Source: Microbispora hainanensis (GTDB lineage Bacteria > Actinomycetota > Actinomycetes > Streptosporangiales > Streptosporangiaceae). From it: a stretch of 64,000 nucleotides of DNA. The translations under genes and the position numbers were made by a program. Of this stretch, positions 18,972-26,262 are shown in pieces. The notes below the pieces were generated by a model. It saw nothing but the letters and a program-made list of their open reading frames with translations. It ran no database searches and was not told where the DNA came from. The first letter of the stretch is position 1. Each line of letters opens with the position of its first letter. The DNA lies in NCBI RefSeq assembly GCF_036186745.1, contig NZ_CP108086.1, positions 2,790,001 through 2,854,000 on the forward strand, in the 5' to 3' direction.

Positions 18972-19591
18972 TCCGCGTGCTCATCGCCGACGACCACCCC
19001 GTCGTGCGGCAGGGCCTGCGTACGTTCCTGGAGATCCAGGAGGACATCAGCGTCGTGGGAGAGGCGGCGGACGGCGCCGAGGCGGTCGAGATGACCGGCG
19101 CGCTCGCCCCCGACGTGCTGCTGCTCGACCTGAAGATGCCGGTGCTCGACGGCCTCGGCGCGCTCGCGGAGCTGTCCGGACGGGACGTCCGGGTGATCGT
19201 CCTCACCTCGGTCAGCGACCGCGGCGACGTGGCCCCGGCCATGCGGGCGGGCGCGGCGGGCTTCCTCTACAAGGACGTGGATCCCGCCGCTCTCGTCCAG
19301 GCGATCCGGACCGTGCACGGCGGGCAGGTCCTGCTCGCGTCCGAGGCAGCCGAGGCGATGCTGGCGGGCCCGGCGGACCGCGAGCAGGCCGACGCGGGCT
19401 CCGCGCTGACCGACCGCGAACGCGAGGTGCTGCGGCTGCTCGCCGCCGGCCGCTCGAACCGCGAGATCGCCCGTGAGCTCGTGGTGGCGGAGAAGACCGT
19501 GAAGACGCACGTCTCCAACGTGCTCATGAAGCTCGGCGTGCAGGACCGCACCCAGGCCGCGCTCTACGCCGTACGCCACGGCCTGGCCTGA
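18968..19591 (+). CDS. NarL/FixJ-family response regulator
   Basis: A 207-residue protein. The receiver domain (about 1-120) has the acidic pair in [12 protein letters not shown] and the phospho-acceptor Asp near 54 in [13 protein letters not shown]. The switch Thr lies in VLTSVSD and Lys in YKDVDP. A LuxR-type HTH covers about 140-207 ([22 protein letters not shown]). GTG 18968 overlaps the kinase stop (GTGA), so the two are co-translated and form one signalling pair. The inverted repeat upstream of the kinase is a candidate binding site. Confidence 0.93.
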   Translation: MIRVLIADDHPVVRQGLRTFLEIQEDISVVGEAADGAEAVEMTGALAPDVLLLDLKMPVLDGLGALAELSGRDVRVIVLTSVSDRGDVAPAMRAGAAGFLYKDVDPAALVQAIRTVHGGQVLLASEAAEAMLAGPADREQADAGSALTDREREVLRLLAAGRSNREIARELVVAEKTVKTHVSNVLMKLGVQDRTQAALYAVRHGLA

Positions 19592-19599
19592 GTGCGGCT

Positions 19600-20361
19600 T
19601 CAGACCTGGGACTCCACGATGGCGTTGTGTGCGGCCACCCTGGCCCGCCGTACGGCGCGGTCGAGGTCGCGCAGGGCCTGCCCGCGCACGGCGACCTGCC
19701 CGGACGTGAGCCCTCGCTCGTCGGCGAGACGGAGCGCCACCGACAGCCGGGCGGCGAGGGCGCCGACCCGGTGCGCCCTGCCGGGGTAGCCGGGAGCCAG
19801 GGCCTCGCCCGCGCGGTCGAGCGCGTCGGCCGCAGGGAAGCCCTGCGCCGGGCCGCCCACGCCCAGCAGCGCCTCGGTGGCGGCCATCATGGCGGTCCGC
19901 AGCGCCTGCTCCGCCTCGGCCAGCGACGGCACGTCGGGCGGGACCGCCGACGCCTCGGTCACGGTCCAGCGGATTCCGGAGTACGAGGAGCCGCGCCGGT
20001 CGGCGGACGGCACGAGACCCAGGCAGCGGCCGGACAGCACGGCCACGGCGGCCTGGCCCGCGTCGATCGCGGCGCCGTTGAAGACGGGCGGGCCGGTGAG
20101 CCCGAGCGGGTCGCCGGGCACCGGCAGGGCCAGCCGGAACGCGCCGAGCCCCTCGATCCGCTGATCGACGAGGTAGGCGAGCAGGGGGGTCTCGACGTCA
20201 TCCGCCGCCACCACCTGAGGCCCGGCCTCGCGCTCGACGCGGTCGAGGGCGTGCTCCAGGCTCACGTGTCCGCCGAGCCAGGCGTTGCCCCAGGCGACGA
20301 GCGTGGCGGAGATCGGTGAATCGATGCGCACCCGATCCACGATATGTGGTCGGACTGCCAT
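19600..20361 (-). CDS. Conserved hypothetical protein, 253 residues
   Basis: I do not recognise a domain. The protein has a short motif RVRIDSPISATLVAWGNAWLGG at the start, Gly-rich middle segments (GPPVFNGAAIDAGQAAVAVL), and an Arg/Ala-rich helical C-terminus (ALRDLDRAVRRARVAAHNAIVESQV). No signal or membrane span is present. ATG 20361 faces the ABC ATPase gene across 34 bp. Its stop lies 8 bp from that of the response regulator on the other strand. Overall composition fits a coding gene of this genome. Confidence 0.7.
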   Translation of the reverse strand: MAVRPHIVDRVRIDSPISATLVAWGNAWLGGHVSLEHALDRVEREAGPQVVAADDVETPLLAYLVDQRIEGLGAFRLALPVPGDPLGLTGPPVFNGAAIDAGQAAVAVLSGRCLGLVPSADRRGSSYSGIRWTVTEASAVPPDVPSLAEAEQALRTAMMAATEALLGVGGPAQGFPAADALDRAGEALAPGYPGRAHRVGALAARLSVALRLADERGLTSGQVAVRGQALRDLDRAVRRARVAAHNAIVESQV

Positions 20362-20395
20362 AGTTTTATCTCAGAGAACCACGGGAGGGGGCCAC

Positions 20396-21184
20396 ATGGG
20401 CGGTCAGGTGCTTCAGCTTCAGGACGTGGCCGTCCGCAGGGACGGCGCGGCCCTGCTGCGCGGCATCGACTGGAGCGTCAGGGAAGACGAGCGCTGGGTG
20501 GTGATCGGGCCGAACGGCGCGGGGAAGACGACGCTGCTCCAGGTGGCCGCATCGCTGCTGTTCCCGTCCGAGGGCTCGGTGGAGATCCTCGGCGAGCGGC
20601 TCGGCCAGACGGACGTGTTCGACCTGCGGCCCCGGATCGGCCTGGCCAGCGCGGCCCTGTCGGAGCGCATCCCTCCGGACGAGAAGGTCATCGACCTCGT
20701 GCTCACCGCGTCGTACGCGATCCTGGGCCGGTGGACGGAGGAGTACGACTCCCACGACGTCACCCGGGCCGTCGAGCTCATCGACCAGCTCGGCTGCGCC
20801 CACCTGATCAGGCGGCGCTTCGGCACGCTGTCGGAGGGCGAGCGCAAGCGGGTGCAGATCGCCCGGGCGCTCATGCCCGACCCCGAGCTGCTGCTGCTCG
20901 ACGAGCCCGCCGCCGGGCTCGACGTCGCGGGCCGCGAGGACCTCGTACGCCGTCTCGGCGCGCTGGCGCGCGACCCGAAGTCGCCCACGATGGTGCTGGT
21001 CACCCACCATGTCGAGGAGATCCCGGCCGGGTTCACCCACGTGCTGCTGCTGCGGCACGGCTCGGTCGTCGACCAGGGGCCGATCGACGCGGTGATGACG
21101 GCGGAGAACCTGTCGGCGACCTTCGGCGTGCCGCTGCACCTCGACCGCGGCCAGGAGGGCCGCTGGTTCGCCCGTCCCCTCTGA
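20396..21184 (+). CDS. ABC transporter ATP-binding protein (stand-alone)
   Basis: A 262-residue ATPase. Walker A GPNGAGKTT near residue 38, signature LSEGERKRVQIARAL near 145, Walker B LLLLDEPAAGLD near 164, and switch THHVEE. The signature is LSEGE instead of LSGGQ, and the residues after it resemble the ModF/YlmA group of stand-alone ATPases. No permease gene is next to it; the downstream TSUP permease is not an ABC protein. ATG 20396 follows GGGAGGGGG. The partner is unknown. Confidence 0.87.
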   Translation: MGGQVLQLQDVAVRRDGAALLRGIDWSVREDERWVVIGPNGAGKTTLLQVAASLLFPSEGSVEILGERLGQTDVFDLRPRIGLASAALSERIPPDEKVIDLVLTASYAILGRWTEEYDSHDVTRAVELIDQLGCAHLIRRRFGTLSEGERKRVQIARALMPDPELLLLDEPAAGLDVAGREDLVRRLGALARDPKSPTMVLVTHHVEEIPAGFTHVLLLRHGSVVDQGPIDAVMTAENLSATFGVPLHLDRGQEGRWFARPL

Positions 21185-21243
21185 CGTCCTGGCGGAGCCC
21201 CCGGCCTACCCTTGGCGGATAGCCGTTCGAGGGAGGGGCGCGC

Positions 21244-21394
21244 CGTGTTCTGGACTGAGGAGCGCGCGGGAGCGAAGCGATCAAGCGCGACGAGGGAAGT
21301 GTTGATCGCGCGCCTCCGGCACGACCCCACGGCCTGGAAGCGCCCCGAACTGCCGAGCGAAGCGAGGCAGGTAAGCAGGGAGAGGTGCGAGTGA
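21244..21394 (+). CDS. Small 49-residue protein coupled to the TSUP permease gene
   Basis: GTG 21244 has a strong ribosome site (GAGGGAGGGG, 21229-21238). The frame ends at TGA 21392-21394, overlapping the GTG start of the permease in a GTGA. The product (VFWTEERAGAKRSSATREVL, then LIARLRHDPTAWKRPELP) is polar and basic, with no membrane span. I know no family for it. Its sequence overlaps repeat-like runs of GAGCG and AAGCGA, so it may be a repeat-derived leader whose translation drives the permease, or a degraded gene end. Confidence 0.45.
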
Positions 21395-22140
21395 CGCCGT
21401 GGGAGGCGGCCGCGGTCTTCGCGGCCGGAATCGGGGCCGGGGCGATCAACGCCGTCGTGGGATCGGGTTCGCTCATCACGTTCCCGACGATGCTGGCCGT
21501 CGGTTTTCCGCCGATCGTCGCGAACGTGTCCAACAACGTCGGGCTAGTCCCCGGCGGCGTGACCGGGGTGCTCGGCTACCGCGCCGAGCTCAAGGGCCAG
21601 CGTGAGCGGCTGCTCCGGCTCGGCGTCGCGTCGGTGATCGGCTCGCTCGCCGGTGGCGTGCTGCTCCTGGTCCTGCCCGCCGAGGCGTTCAAGGTCATCG
21701 TCCCGGTGCTCATCGCGATCGCCTGCCTCCTGGTGGTGTTCCAGCCGAGGATCAACGAGTGGCTGGCCGTACGGCGCAGGCCGCACCCCCACGGCGGGCC
21801 GTGGCTGTGGCTGGGCGTGCTGGGCGCGGGCATGTACGGCGGCTACTTCGGCGCCGCCCAGGGCATCGTGCTGATCGGCCTGCTGGGCAGCTTCCTCGAC
21901 GAGGACCTGCAACGGGTGAACGCGGCGAAGAACCTGCTGTCGCTGCTGGTCAACGCCACGGCCGCGGTGCTGTTCGCGTTCGTCGCGCCGGTGGACTGGA
22001 TCGCCGTGCTGCTGGTGGCGCTGGGCTCGGCCGCCGGCGGCTTCCTCGGGGCCCGCGTGGGCCGCAGGCTGCCCGCACCCTTGCTGCGGGGCTTCATTGT
22101 TGTCGTCGGAATCGTGGCGATTGTGAAGCTGGTGTCCTGA
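21391..22140 (+). CDS. TSUP-family permease (sulfite exporter TauE/SafE-like)
   Basis: A 249-residue membrane protein with about eight helices. The two-half family signature is visible: AGAINAVVGSGSLITFPTMLAVGFPPIVANVSNNVG in the first half and YGGYFGAAQGIVLIGLLG in the second. Members move sulfite, sulfoacetate or related organosulfur anions. GTG 21391 is preferred over GTG 21385 because GGGAGAGG then has proper spacing and the start overlaps the preceding small frame. Direction and substrate are unknown. Confidence 0.87.
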   Translation: MTPWEAAAVFAAGIGAGAINAVVGSGSLITFPTMLAVGFPPIVANVSNNVGLVPGGVTGVLGYRAELKGQRERLLRLGVASVIGSLAGGVLLLVLPAEAFKVIVPVLIAIACLLVVFQPRINEWLAVRRRPHPHGGPWLWLGVLGAGMYGGYFGAAQGIVLIGLLGSFLDEDLQRVNAAKNLLSLLVNATAAVLFAFVAPVDWIAVLLVALGSAAGGFLGARVGRRLPAPLLRGFIVVVGIVAIVKLVS

Positions 22141-22146
22141 AAGGGT

Positions 22147-22392
22147 ATGTCTGCCCTTGTGAAGGGCGACCGGGTGGAGATCGTCATCGATGCGGGGGGC
22201 ACCCCGCGCACCTACGAGGTGGTCGCGACCAGGGCGGGCCGCCGGATCGAGATCACGACGGGCCGGGGAGTGGTCGAGGTCACCGAGGTCACGCGGGCGG
22301 GCACACCCGTTCGCACCGCGAGGTTCATGTCCAACCGGGTGCTCGCTCTGGTCGAGCATCCCGCCGACGACCGCGGCCCGGACACCGGCTGA
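22147..22392 (+). CDS. Small conserved beta-rich protein, 81 residues
   Basis: The product starts MSALVKGDRVEIVIDAGG and continues with alternating hydrophobic strands (RRIEITTGRGVVEVTEVTRAG), then RTARFMSNRVLALVEHP. It looks like a small SH3-like or Hfq-like beta barrel, but I cannot name it. It begins 6 bp after the permease stop and probably shares its transcript. ATG 22147 has AAGGG only one base upstream; GTG 22159 is an alternative start. Confidence 0.65.
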   Translation: MSALVKGDRVEIVIDAGGTPRTYEVVATRAGRRIEITTGRGVVEVTEVTRAGTPVRTARFMSNRVLALVEHPADDRGPDTG

Positions 22393-22428
22393 CCCGGGCC
22401 CGGGCGGGCACGGACGGGTCGCAGGTGG

Positions 22429-23337
22429 TCACTCCGCGGGACGGACCTGGACGACGCCGTCCTGCCGCAGCCGCGTCTGGAAGGCCGGCTGGCGCGACGT
22501 GGCGGGGCCGTGCATGACCCGGCCGTCGGAGATGCGGAAGGCGCTGCCGTGCCATGGGCAGACGATGCAGGCCTGGCCCTCCTCCATGGCCACCCGGCCC
22601 TGGTGGAGCGGACCGGCGAGATGGGAGCAGTTGTCCGCGAGCACGCTCACGTCGTCGCCGAGACGCAGGACGAAAAGATCGATGTAGCCGAGCCGCCGCC
22701 GCACCGGCCGCCCGTTGGGCAGGTCCCTGAGCACGCACAGGTCGTGCCAGCCGAGCGGCATGAGGTGGCCGACCGACTCCGCGTGGTTGGCCCCGGCCGC
22801 CTGGCGATAGGACATGTGGCTGCCGAGGTGGGCGCCCGCGGAGGCCGCCGCGAGTCCCGCGTACCCCAGCATGCGCCCGGCGCGTTCGCGTCCCGTCACC
22901 CGTAAGAAGAGAGAGCCGGTGTAGCAGAGCGCCGCGGCGGCGTTGGTCATGGCGTGCACCAGGCCCACGCGCTGCTGTTCGCGGTGGAGGGTGGACCAGT
23001 CGGTGAGGCCGGCCGCCACCGTGGGAACGGCGCTGCCCAGCCCCGCCAGGATCAGCGTCCGCGCCGCACGCGAGCCGGTTTTGGTCATGTCCACCAGGCT
23101 CGCCGACAGCCAGCAGCCGAAGGTCGTCACCGCGAGCGCCGGGTGCAGCGGGTGGCCCATGGGCACGCCGTGCAGGACGTCCCTGAGCTTGCCCGGGCCT
23201 AGTCTGCGGCGGACCTTCTTGGATATGACGGTGATCGGCCGGTCGAGCGCGGTGGCCCGCTCGAGCCCGTCGAGGAGCTCCGCCGAGGGGACCCTCCGTG
23301 CCGTACGGCCCGCACGCGGCCTGGTCGTCTCTTCCAT
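22429..23337 (-). CDS. Membrane protein with DUF2231 and a C-terminal Rieske [2Fe-2S] domain
   Basis: A 302-residue protein. Residues about 50-190 contain the DUF2231 pattern (GVPMGHPLHPALAVTTFGCW and several helices). Residues about 205-300 are a Rieske domain with the two cluster boxes CSHLAG (C-x-H, near 236) and CPWHGSAF (C-x2-H, near 256). Such fusions are soluble-faced ferredoxin-like carriers anchored in the membrane; electron donor and acceptor are not apparent. The basic N-terminus faces the cytoplasm. ATG 23337 follows GGGGGC. Confidence 0.85.
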   Translation of the reverse strand: MEETTRPRAGRTARRVPSAELLDGLERATALDRPITVISKKVRRRLGPGKLRDVLHGVPMGHPLHPALAVTTFGCWLSASLVDMTKTGSRAARTLILAGLGSAVPTVAAGLTDWSTLHREQQRVGLVHAMTNAAAALCYTGSLFLRVTGRERAGRMLGYAGLAAASAGAHLGSHMSYRQAAGANHAESVGHLMPLGWHDLCVLRDLPNGRPVRRRLGYIDLFVLRLGDDVSVLADNCSHLAGPLHQGRVAMEEGQACIVCPWHGSAFRISDGRVMHGPATSRQPAFQTRLRQDGVVQVRPAE

Positions 23338-23439
23338 GTTTCGCCCCCTAACACGGGATCACGTACCCCCGCGTCACAGGTGTGAACATGGAACAGGCAT
23401 GGGACGGTATGTACGAGTTTCGGGCTGACGTCGTCGACG

Positions 23440-24042
23440 TCAGGGCGCCAGATGACCCCGGGCGACCGAGCCGGCGACCAGCTCCGCGGCGTACTCGCCG
23501 AGCGTGGGCGACCCCTCCTCGATGAGCCGCACCTTCTCCATGACCTGCGTGGCCGTCACCTTGTAGAGCGGCCAGGTGCCGCCCTCGTTGTGGTGGTTGG
23601 CGATGATCGGCGCGAGCCGGTCGAGCGCCCGGGCGAACCTCGCCTCCGGCGTGCGCCGCTCCTCGAACTCGTGCCACAGGGTGCGCAGCCGCGCCCCCTG
23701 GTCGTCCGGCAGCAGCCCGAAGATCCGGTCGGCCGCCGCGCGTTCGAGGGCGGCCTGCGCCTCGACCGCGACGGGGTCGTAGATGAAGGTGTCACCGGCG
23801 TCGATCTCCACGAGGTCGTGGACGAGCAGCATCGCGACCACCTTGGACATGTCGGTGCCCGGGGGCGCGTGCTCGGCCAGCGTCATCGCCATCATGGCCA
23901 GATGCCAGGAGTGCTCGGCGTCGTTCTCCCGGCGCGAGCCGTCGATCAGCGAGTTGCGGCGGATGACGCGCTTCAGCTTGTCGATCTCCATGTGGAAGGC
24001 GAGCTGGGACTGGAGCCGTTCGTGGATGAGCGCGGTCGTCAC
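23440..24042 (-). CDS. HD-domain phosphohydrolase (YfbR/5'-nucleotidase-like)
   Basis: A 200-residue HD protein. Metal ligands are seen in ENDAEHSWHLAMM (H near 43), LLVHDLVEIDAGD (HD near 73-74), and a later Asp in RALDRLAPIIANHHN. The pattern matches the YfbR/YGK1 deoxynucleotide 5'-nucleotidase group. The start is GTG 24042; TAGGCT lies 7 nt upstream on the minus strand, so the mRNA is probably leaderless. No partner gene is near; a 160-bp gap separates it from the 67-residue gene at 24205. Confidence 0.85.
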   Translation of the reverse strand: MTTALIHERLQSQLAFHMEIDKLKRVIRRNSLIDGSRRENDAEHSWHLAMMAMTLAEHAPPGTDMSKVVAMLLVHDLVEIDAGDTFIYDPVAVEAQAALERAAADRIFGLLPDDQGARLRTLWHEFEERRTPEARFARALDRLAPIIANHHNEGGTWPLYKVTATQVMEKVRLIEEGSPTLGEYAAELVAGSVARGHLAP

Positions 24043-24049
24043 CCGTGCA

Positions 24050-24055
24050 AGCCTA
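24050..24055 (-). promoter_or_regulatory. -10 box of the leaderless HD-hydrolase gene
   Basis: On the minus strand TAGGCT ends 7 nt before GTG 24042. Confidence 0.5.
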
Positions 24056-24204
24056 ACCGGTCACGATCAGTTCGTCCCCGACCCGGCGCCGCGCGCCGTC
24101 GGGCCGCGTCTGTCCTCGCGTCCCTCCACGCCGTCAGGGCCGTCGGGCCGCGTCCCTCCGCGCCGTCTTCGCGGCGCGGGCCCGGTGCGGCGCGTCGGAG
24201 GGCG

Positions 24205-24408
24205 TCAGACGGTGAAGAGGCGGCCGACCTCCTCCAGCTCGCGTACGAGGTCGAAGCGGGGGTCGCGGTAGTGGCGTGCGCCGAAGCCGGTGCGGCTCAC
24301 GGTCCATTTCAGTTCACGCGCCCACCTGTCCTGATCGGCGCACAGCGCCAGGTCTGCCATCGTCATCCGGCTTTTGATCAGTGATAACCAGGCGGCACCG
24401 GGATTCAC
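24205..24408 (-). CDS. 67-residue protein of unknown function beside the XRE/DUF397 locus
   Basis: GTG 24408 was chosen because GGAAGGAG lies 7 nt upstream on the minus strand; the open frame continues further up but without coding character. The product has a helical start (NPGAAWLSLIKSRMTMADLA), then DQDRWARELKWTVSRTGFG and a strongly charged end (RDPRFDLVRELEEVGRLFTV). I do not recognise the family. It diverges from the XRE regulator across 530 bp, so the XRE protein may control it. WhiJ-type loci of Streptomyces often have a third small gene next to XRE and DUF397; whether this is the equivalent is a guess. Confidence 0.6.
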   Translation of the reverse strand: MNPGAAWLSLIKSRMTMADLALCADQDRWARELKWTVSRTGFGARHYRDPRFDLVRELEEVGRLFTV

Positions 24409-24938
24409 CAAGGGACTCCTTCCGGAGGGGTGCCAAATAGAGATCTCGTCGTCCTCAATTCGTCGTAGGGAGAGCGCGTCCCACCCTCGGAACGGCTCGT
24501 TCGTTGTTCGCCGGCTCGCCGCTCGTGCGCGGCGAGCGCCGGTGATTGCCGGTCGAATTTCGAAATCCCGCTGGCCCGGATGCCTCCCCGTTGTCACACG
24601 CATCCGGAGCGGTCGGCGCCCCTCGCCGGGCGCGTGCCCCGGATGGGGAATCGGGCCTCGGAGTATTTCGCCGGCGACCGCCGGCGCCCCCACACGCCGG
24701 AAGACCCTTCCCGCATCGATCGTGACTCAGGACGCAATGCGCTGCAATACTTGACGAAAAGAAATCCGCAAGAATCTTGTGTCGATGCGCTGCAAATTGC
24801 GATGCAAGTTGCACGAGCGGGCGCGGTAATCTCAGGACAGGGCGCCCCTCACCCGCGCGCCCGATCCGCCAGGGCGCGCCCACCATCCGTGCGTCCACCG
24901 CAACCACCGGATTCACCGGATGAAGGAGGTCGGCAGGG
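24409..24938. other. 530-bp divergent control region with repeats
   Basis: No gene is convincing. The region contains a hairpin (GCTCGCCG 24514-24521 with CGGCGAGC 24530-24537), the word TGCGCTGCAA at 24738-24747 and again at 24786-24795, and an imperfect dyad of TGCAA...TTGCA elements at 24791-24813. It is less GC-rich than its surroundings near 24736-24815. These are candidate operators for the XRE protein. Confidence 0.45.
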
Positions 24939-25796
24939 GTGCCCGAGCACGGCAGTCCCACCGTCCGCCGCCGTCGGCTGGGGCAGGAACTGCGCCGCTT
25001 ACGCGAGCGCGCCGATCTGACGGGCGACCAGGTGGCCGCCCGGCTCGGCTGGTCGGCGGCGAAGATCAGCAGAATCGAGACGGCGCGCACCTCGCCTCGC
25101 ACGAGCGATGTTGAGGCACTTCTGGTGATCTACATGGTAGATTCCCGCCAACGCCAAGAGCTGCTCGCCCTGCACCGGGACGCGACCCGGAAGGGCTGGT
25201 GGGAGGATTACCGCGACTCCCTGCCCAAGGAATACACGACGTTCCTGGGCCTGGAGGCCGAAGCCACGGCGGCACGCGACTGGGAACCCCAGGTAGTGCC
25301 GGGTCTGTTCCAGACAGAGGCATACGTCCGGGCCATGATGGAGAGCGGACAACGAAGCACCCTTGAGCTGCCGGGCGGCGTCCGCAGCCGGATCGAGGTC
25401 CGGATGGCGCGCCAGCAGGCGGTTCTCAGGGCGGAGAGCCCGCTGGCCATCTCGGCCGTTCTGGAAGAGTCGGTCCTGCTGCGCCGGTTCGGCGACCACG
25501 AGGTGATGCGGGAACAGCTCAGACGGTTGATCGAGGTGTCCGAGCTGCCGAACGTCGAGTTGCGGATCCTGCCGCTCGACGCGGACCACCCGATCAACAC
25601 CGGGGCGTTCAGTCACCTCAAGGTGCCCGACTTCCACGACGTCGTGTACCTGGAGGCGCTCCTGGGCGGCCGTCTGGTCGAGGACGAGGCGATCGTCTAC
25701 CGGTACGAGGTGGCGTTCGACTACCTGGAGACGAAGGCGCTCGACGTGGACGACTCCCGCCGGTTCTTGGAGAAAACTGTCCGTCACTGGCGTTAG
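24939..25796 (+). CDS. XRE-family regulator with DUF5753 (Scr1/WhiJ type)
   Basis: A 285-residue protein. An N-terminal helix-turn-helix lies at about 8-63 (LGQELRRLRERADLTGDQVA, then LGWSAAKISRIE). The DUF5753 sensor-like domain covers about 88-275 (WEDYRDSLPKEYTTFLGLEA, VVPGLFQTEAYVRAMM, and VYLEALLGGRLVEDE). Such genes occur in dozens of copies in filamentous actinomycetes, paired with DUF397 partners, and act in development. The GTG start at 24939 has GAAGGAGGT 8 nt upstream, the best ribosome site in this region. It holds a TTA leucine codon at 24999-25001. Confidence 0.93.
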   Translation: MPEHGSPTVRRRRLGQELRRLRERADLTGDQVAARLGWSAAKISRIETARTSPRTSDVEALLVIYMVDSRQRQELLALHRDATRKGWWEDYRDSLPKEYTTFLGLEAEATAARDWEPQVVPGLFQTEAYVRAMMESGQRSTLELPGGVRSRIEVRMARQQAVLRAESPLAISAVLEESVLLRRFGDHEVMREQLRRLIEVSELPNVELRILPLDADHPINTGAFSHLKVPDFHDVVYLEALLGGRLVEDEAIVYRYEVAFDYLETKALDVDDSRRFLEKTVRHWR

Positions 25797-25856
25797 CCAG
25801 CTCTAGACCGCCCCGGGAACCTGCGCGTGATTTCCGGGGGGAGAGAAACATTGTCC

Positions 25857-26063
25857 ATGAACTCGATTGACCTGTCCGGCGCCGTCTGGTGGAAGAGCAG
25901 CCGGAGCGCGAACAACTGCGCCTGTGTGGAAGTGGCCGTGCTGCCCGACGGCCACGTGGGTGTGCGCGACAGCAAGAACCAGGACGGCCCCGCTCTCGTG
26001 TTCACCCCCGCGGAATGGGACGCGTTCATCGGCGGCGTGAAAGACGGCGAGTTCGACCTTTAA
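25857..26063 (+). CDS. DUF397 protein, partner of the XRE regulator
   Basis: A 68-residue protein matching DUF397: LSGAVWWKSSRSANNCACVE, then DGHVGVRDSKNQDGPALVFT and EWDAFIGGVKDGEF. It follows the XRE gene by 60 bp, the standard arrangement of Scr1/Scr2-like pairs, in which the small partner is thought to antagonise or assist the regulator. The start could be TTG 25851, which has better spacing to GGGGGAG (8 nt) than ATG 25857 (14 nt). Two nearby cysteines (NCAC) are typical. Confidence 0.92.
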   Translation: MNSIDLSGAVWWKSSRSANNCACVEVAVLPDGHVGVRDSKNQDGPALVFTPAEWDAFIGGVKDGEFDL

Positions 26064-26071
26064 ACGAGTTC

Positions 26072-26194
26072 GGCCTTTCTGCGGCCCCCGGCTTCCCGGC
26101 GGCCTCGGCTTCCCGGCGACTTCGGCCTTTCGGTGACGCCGGCTTTCCGTGCGACGTCGGCTCTTCGAACGACGTCCGCTTTTCGAACGACGCC
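26072..26194. repeat. Degenerate minisatellite, seven units of 17-18 bp
   Basis: Units begin GGCYTT or GGCTTCC and end in GACGYC or similar. The two rightmost units share CTTCGAACGACG or TTTCGAACGACG. The array lies just after the DUF397 stop. Confidence 0.7.
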
Positions 26195-26211
26195 GGCCGG
26201 GCGCGGACGCG

Positions 26212-26248
26212 CGTACGGCCCGCGCCCGGAAAGGGCGCGAGCCGTACG
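26212..26248. terminator. Bidirectional terminator hairpin between DUF397 and katA
   Basis: CGTACGGC (26212-26219) pairs with GCCGTACG (26241-26248), and GCGCCC (26222-26227) pairs with GGGCGC (26233-26238), around a GGAAA loop. It lies between two convergent stop codons and is nearly symmetric, so it can serve both strands. Confidence 0.8.
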
Positions 26249-26262
26249 TGAGGGGAAGGGGG

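Noticed and set aside
24409..24693. An N-terminal extension of the 67-residue protein
   Set aside because: The frame is open, but the codons look non-coding, and a strong ribosome site stands before GTG 24408.
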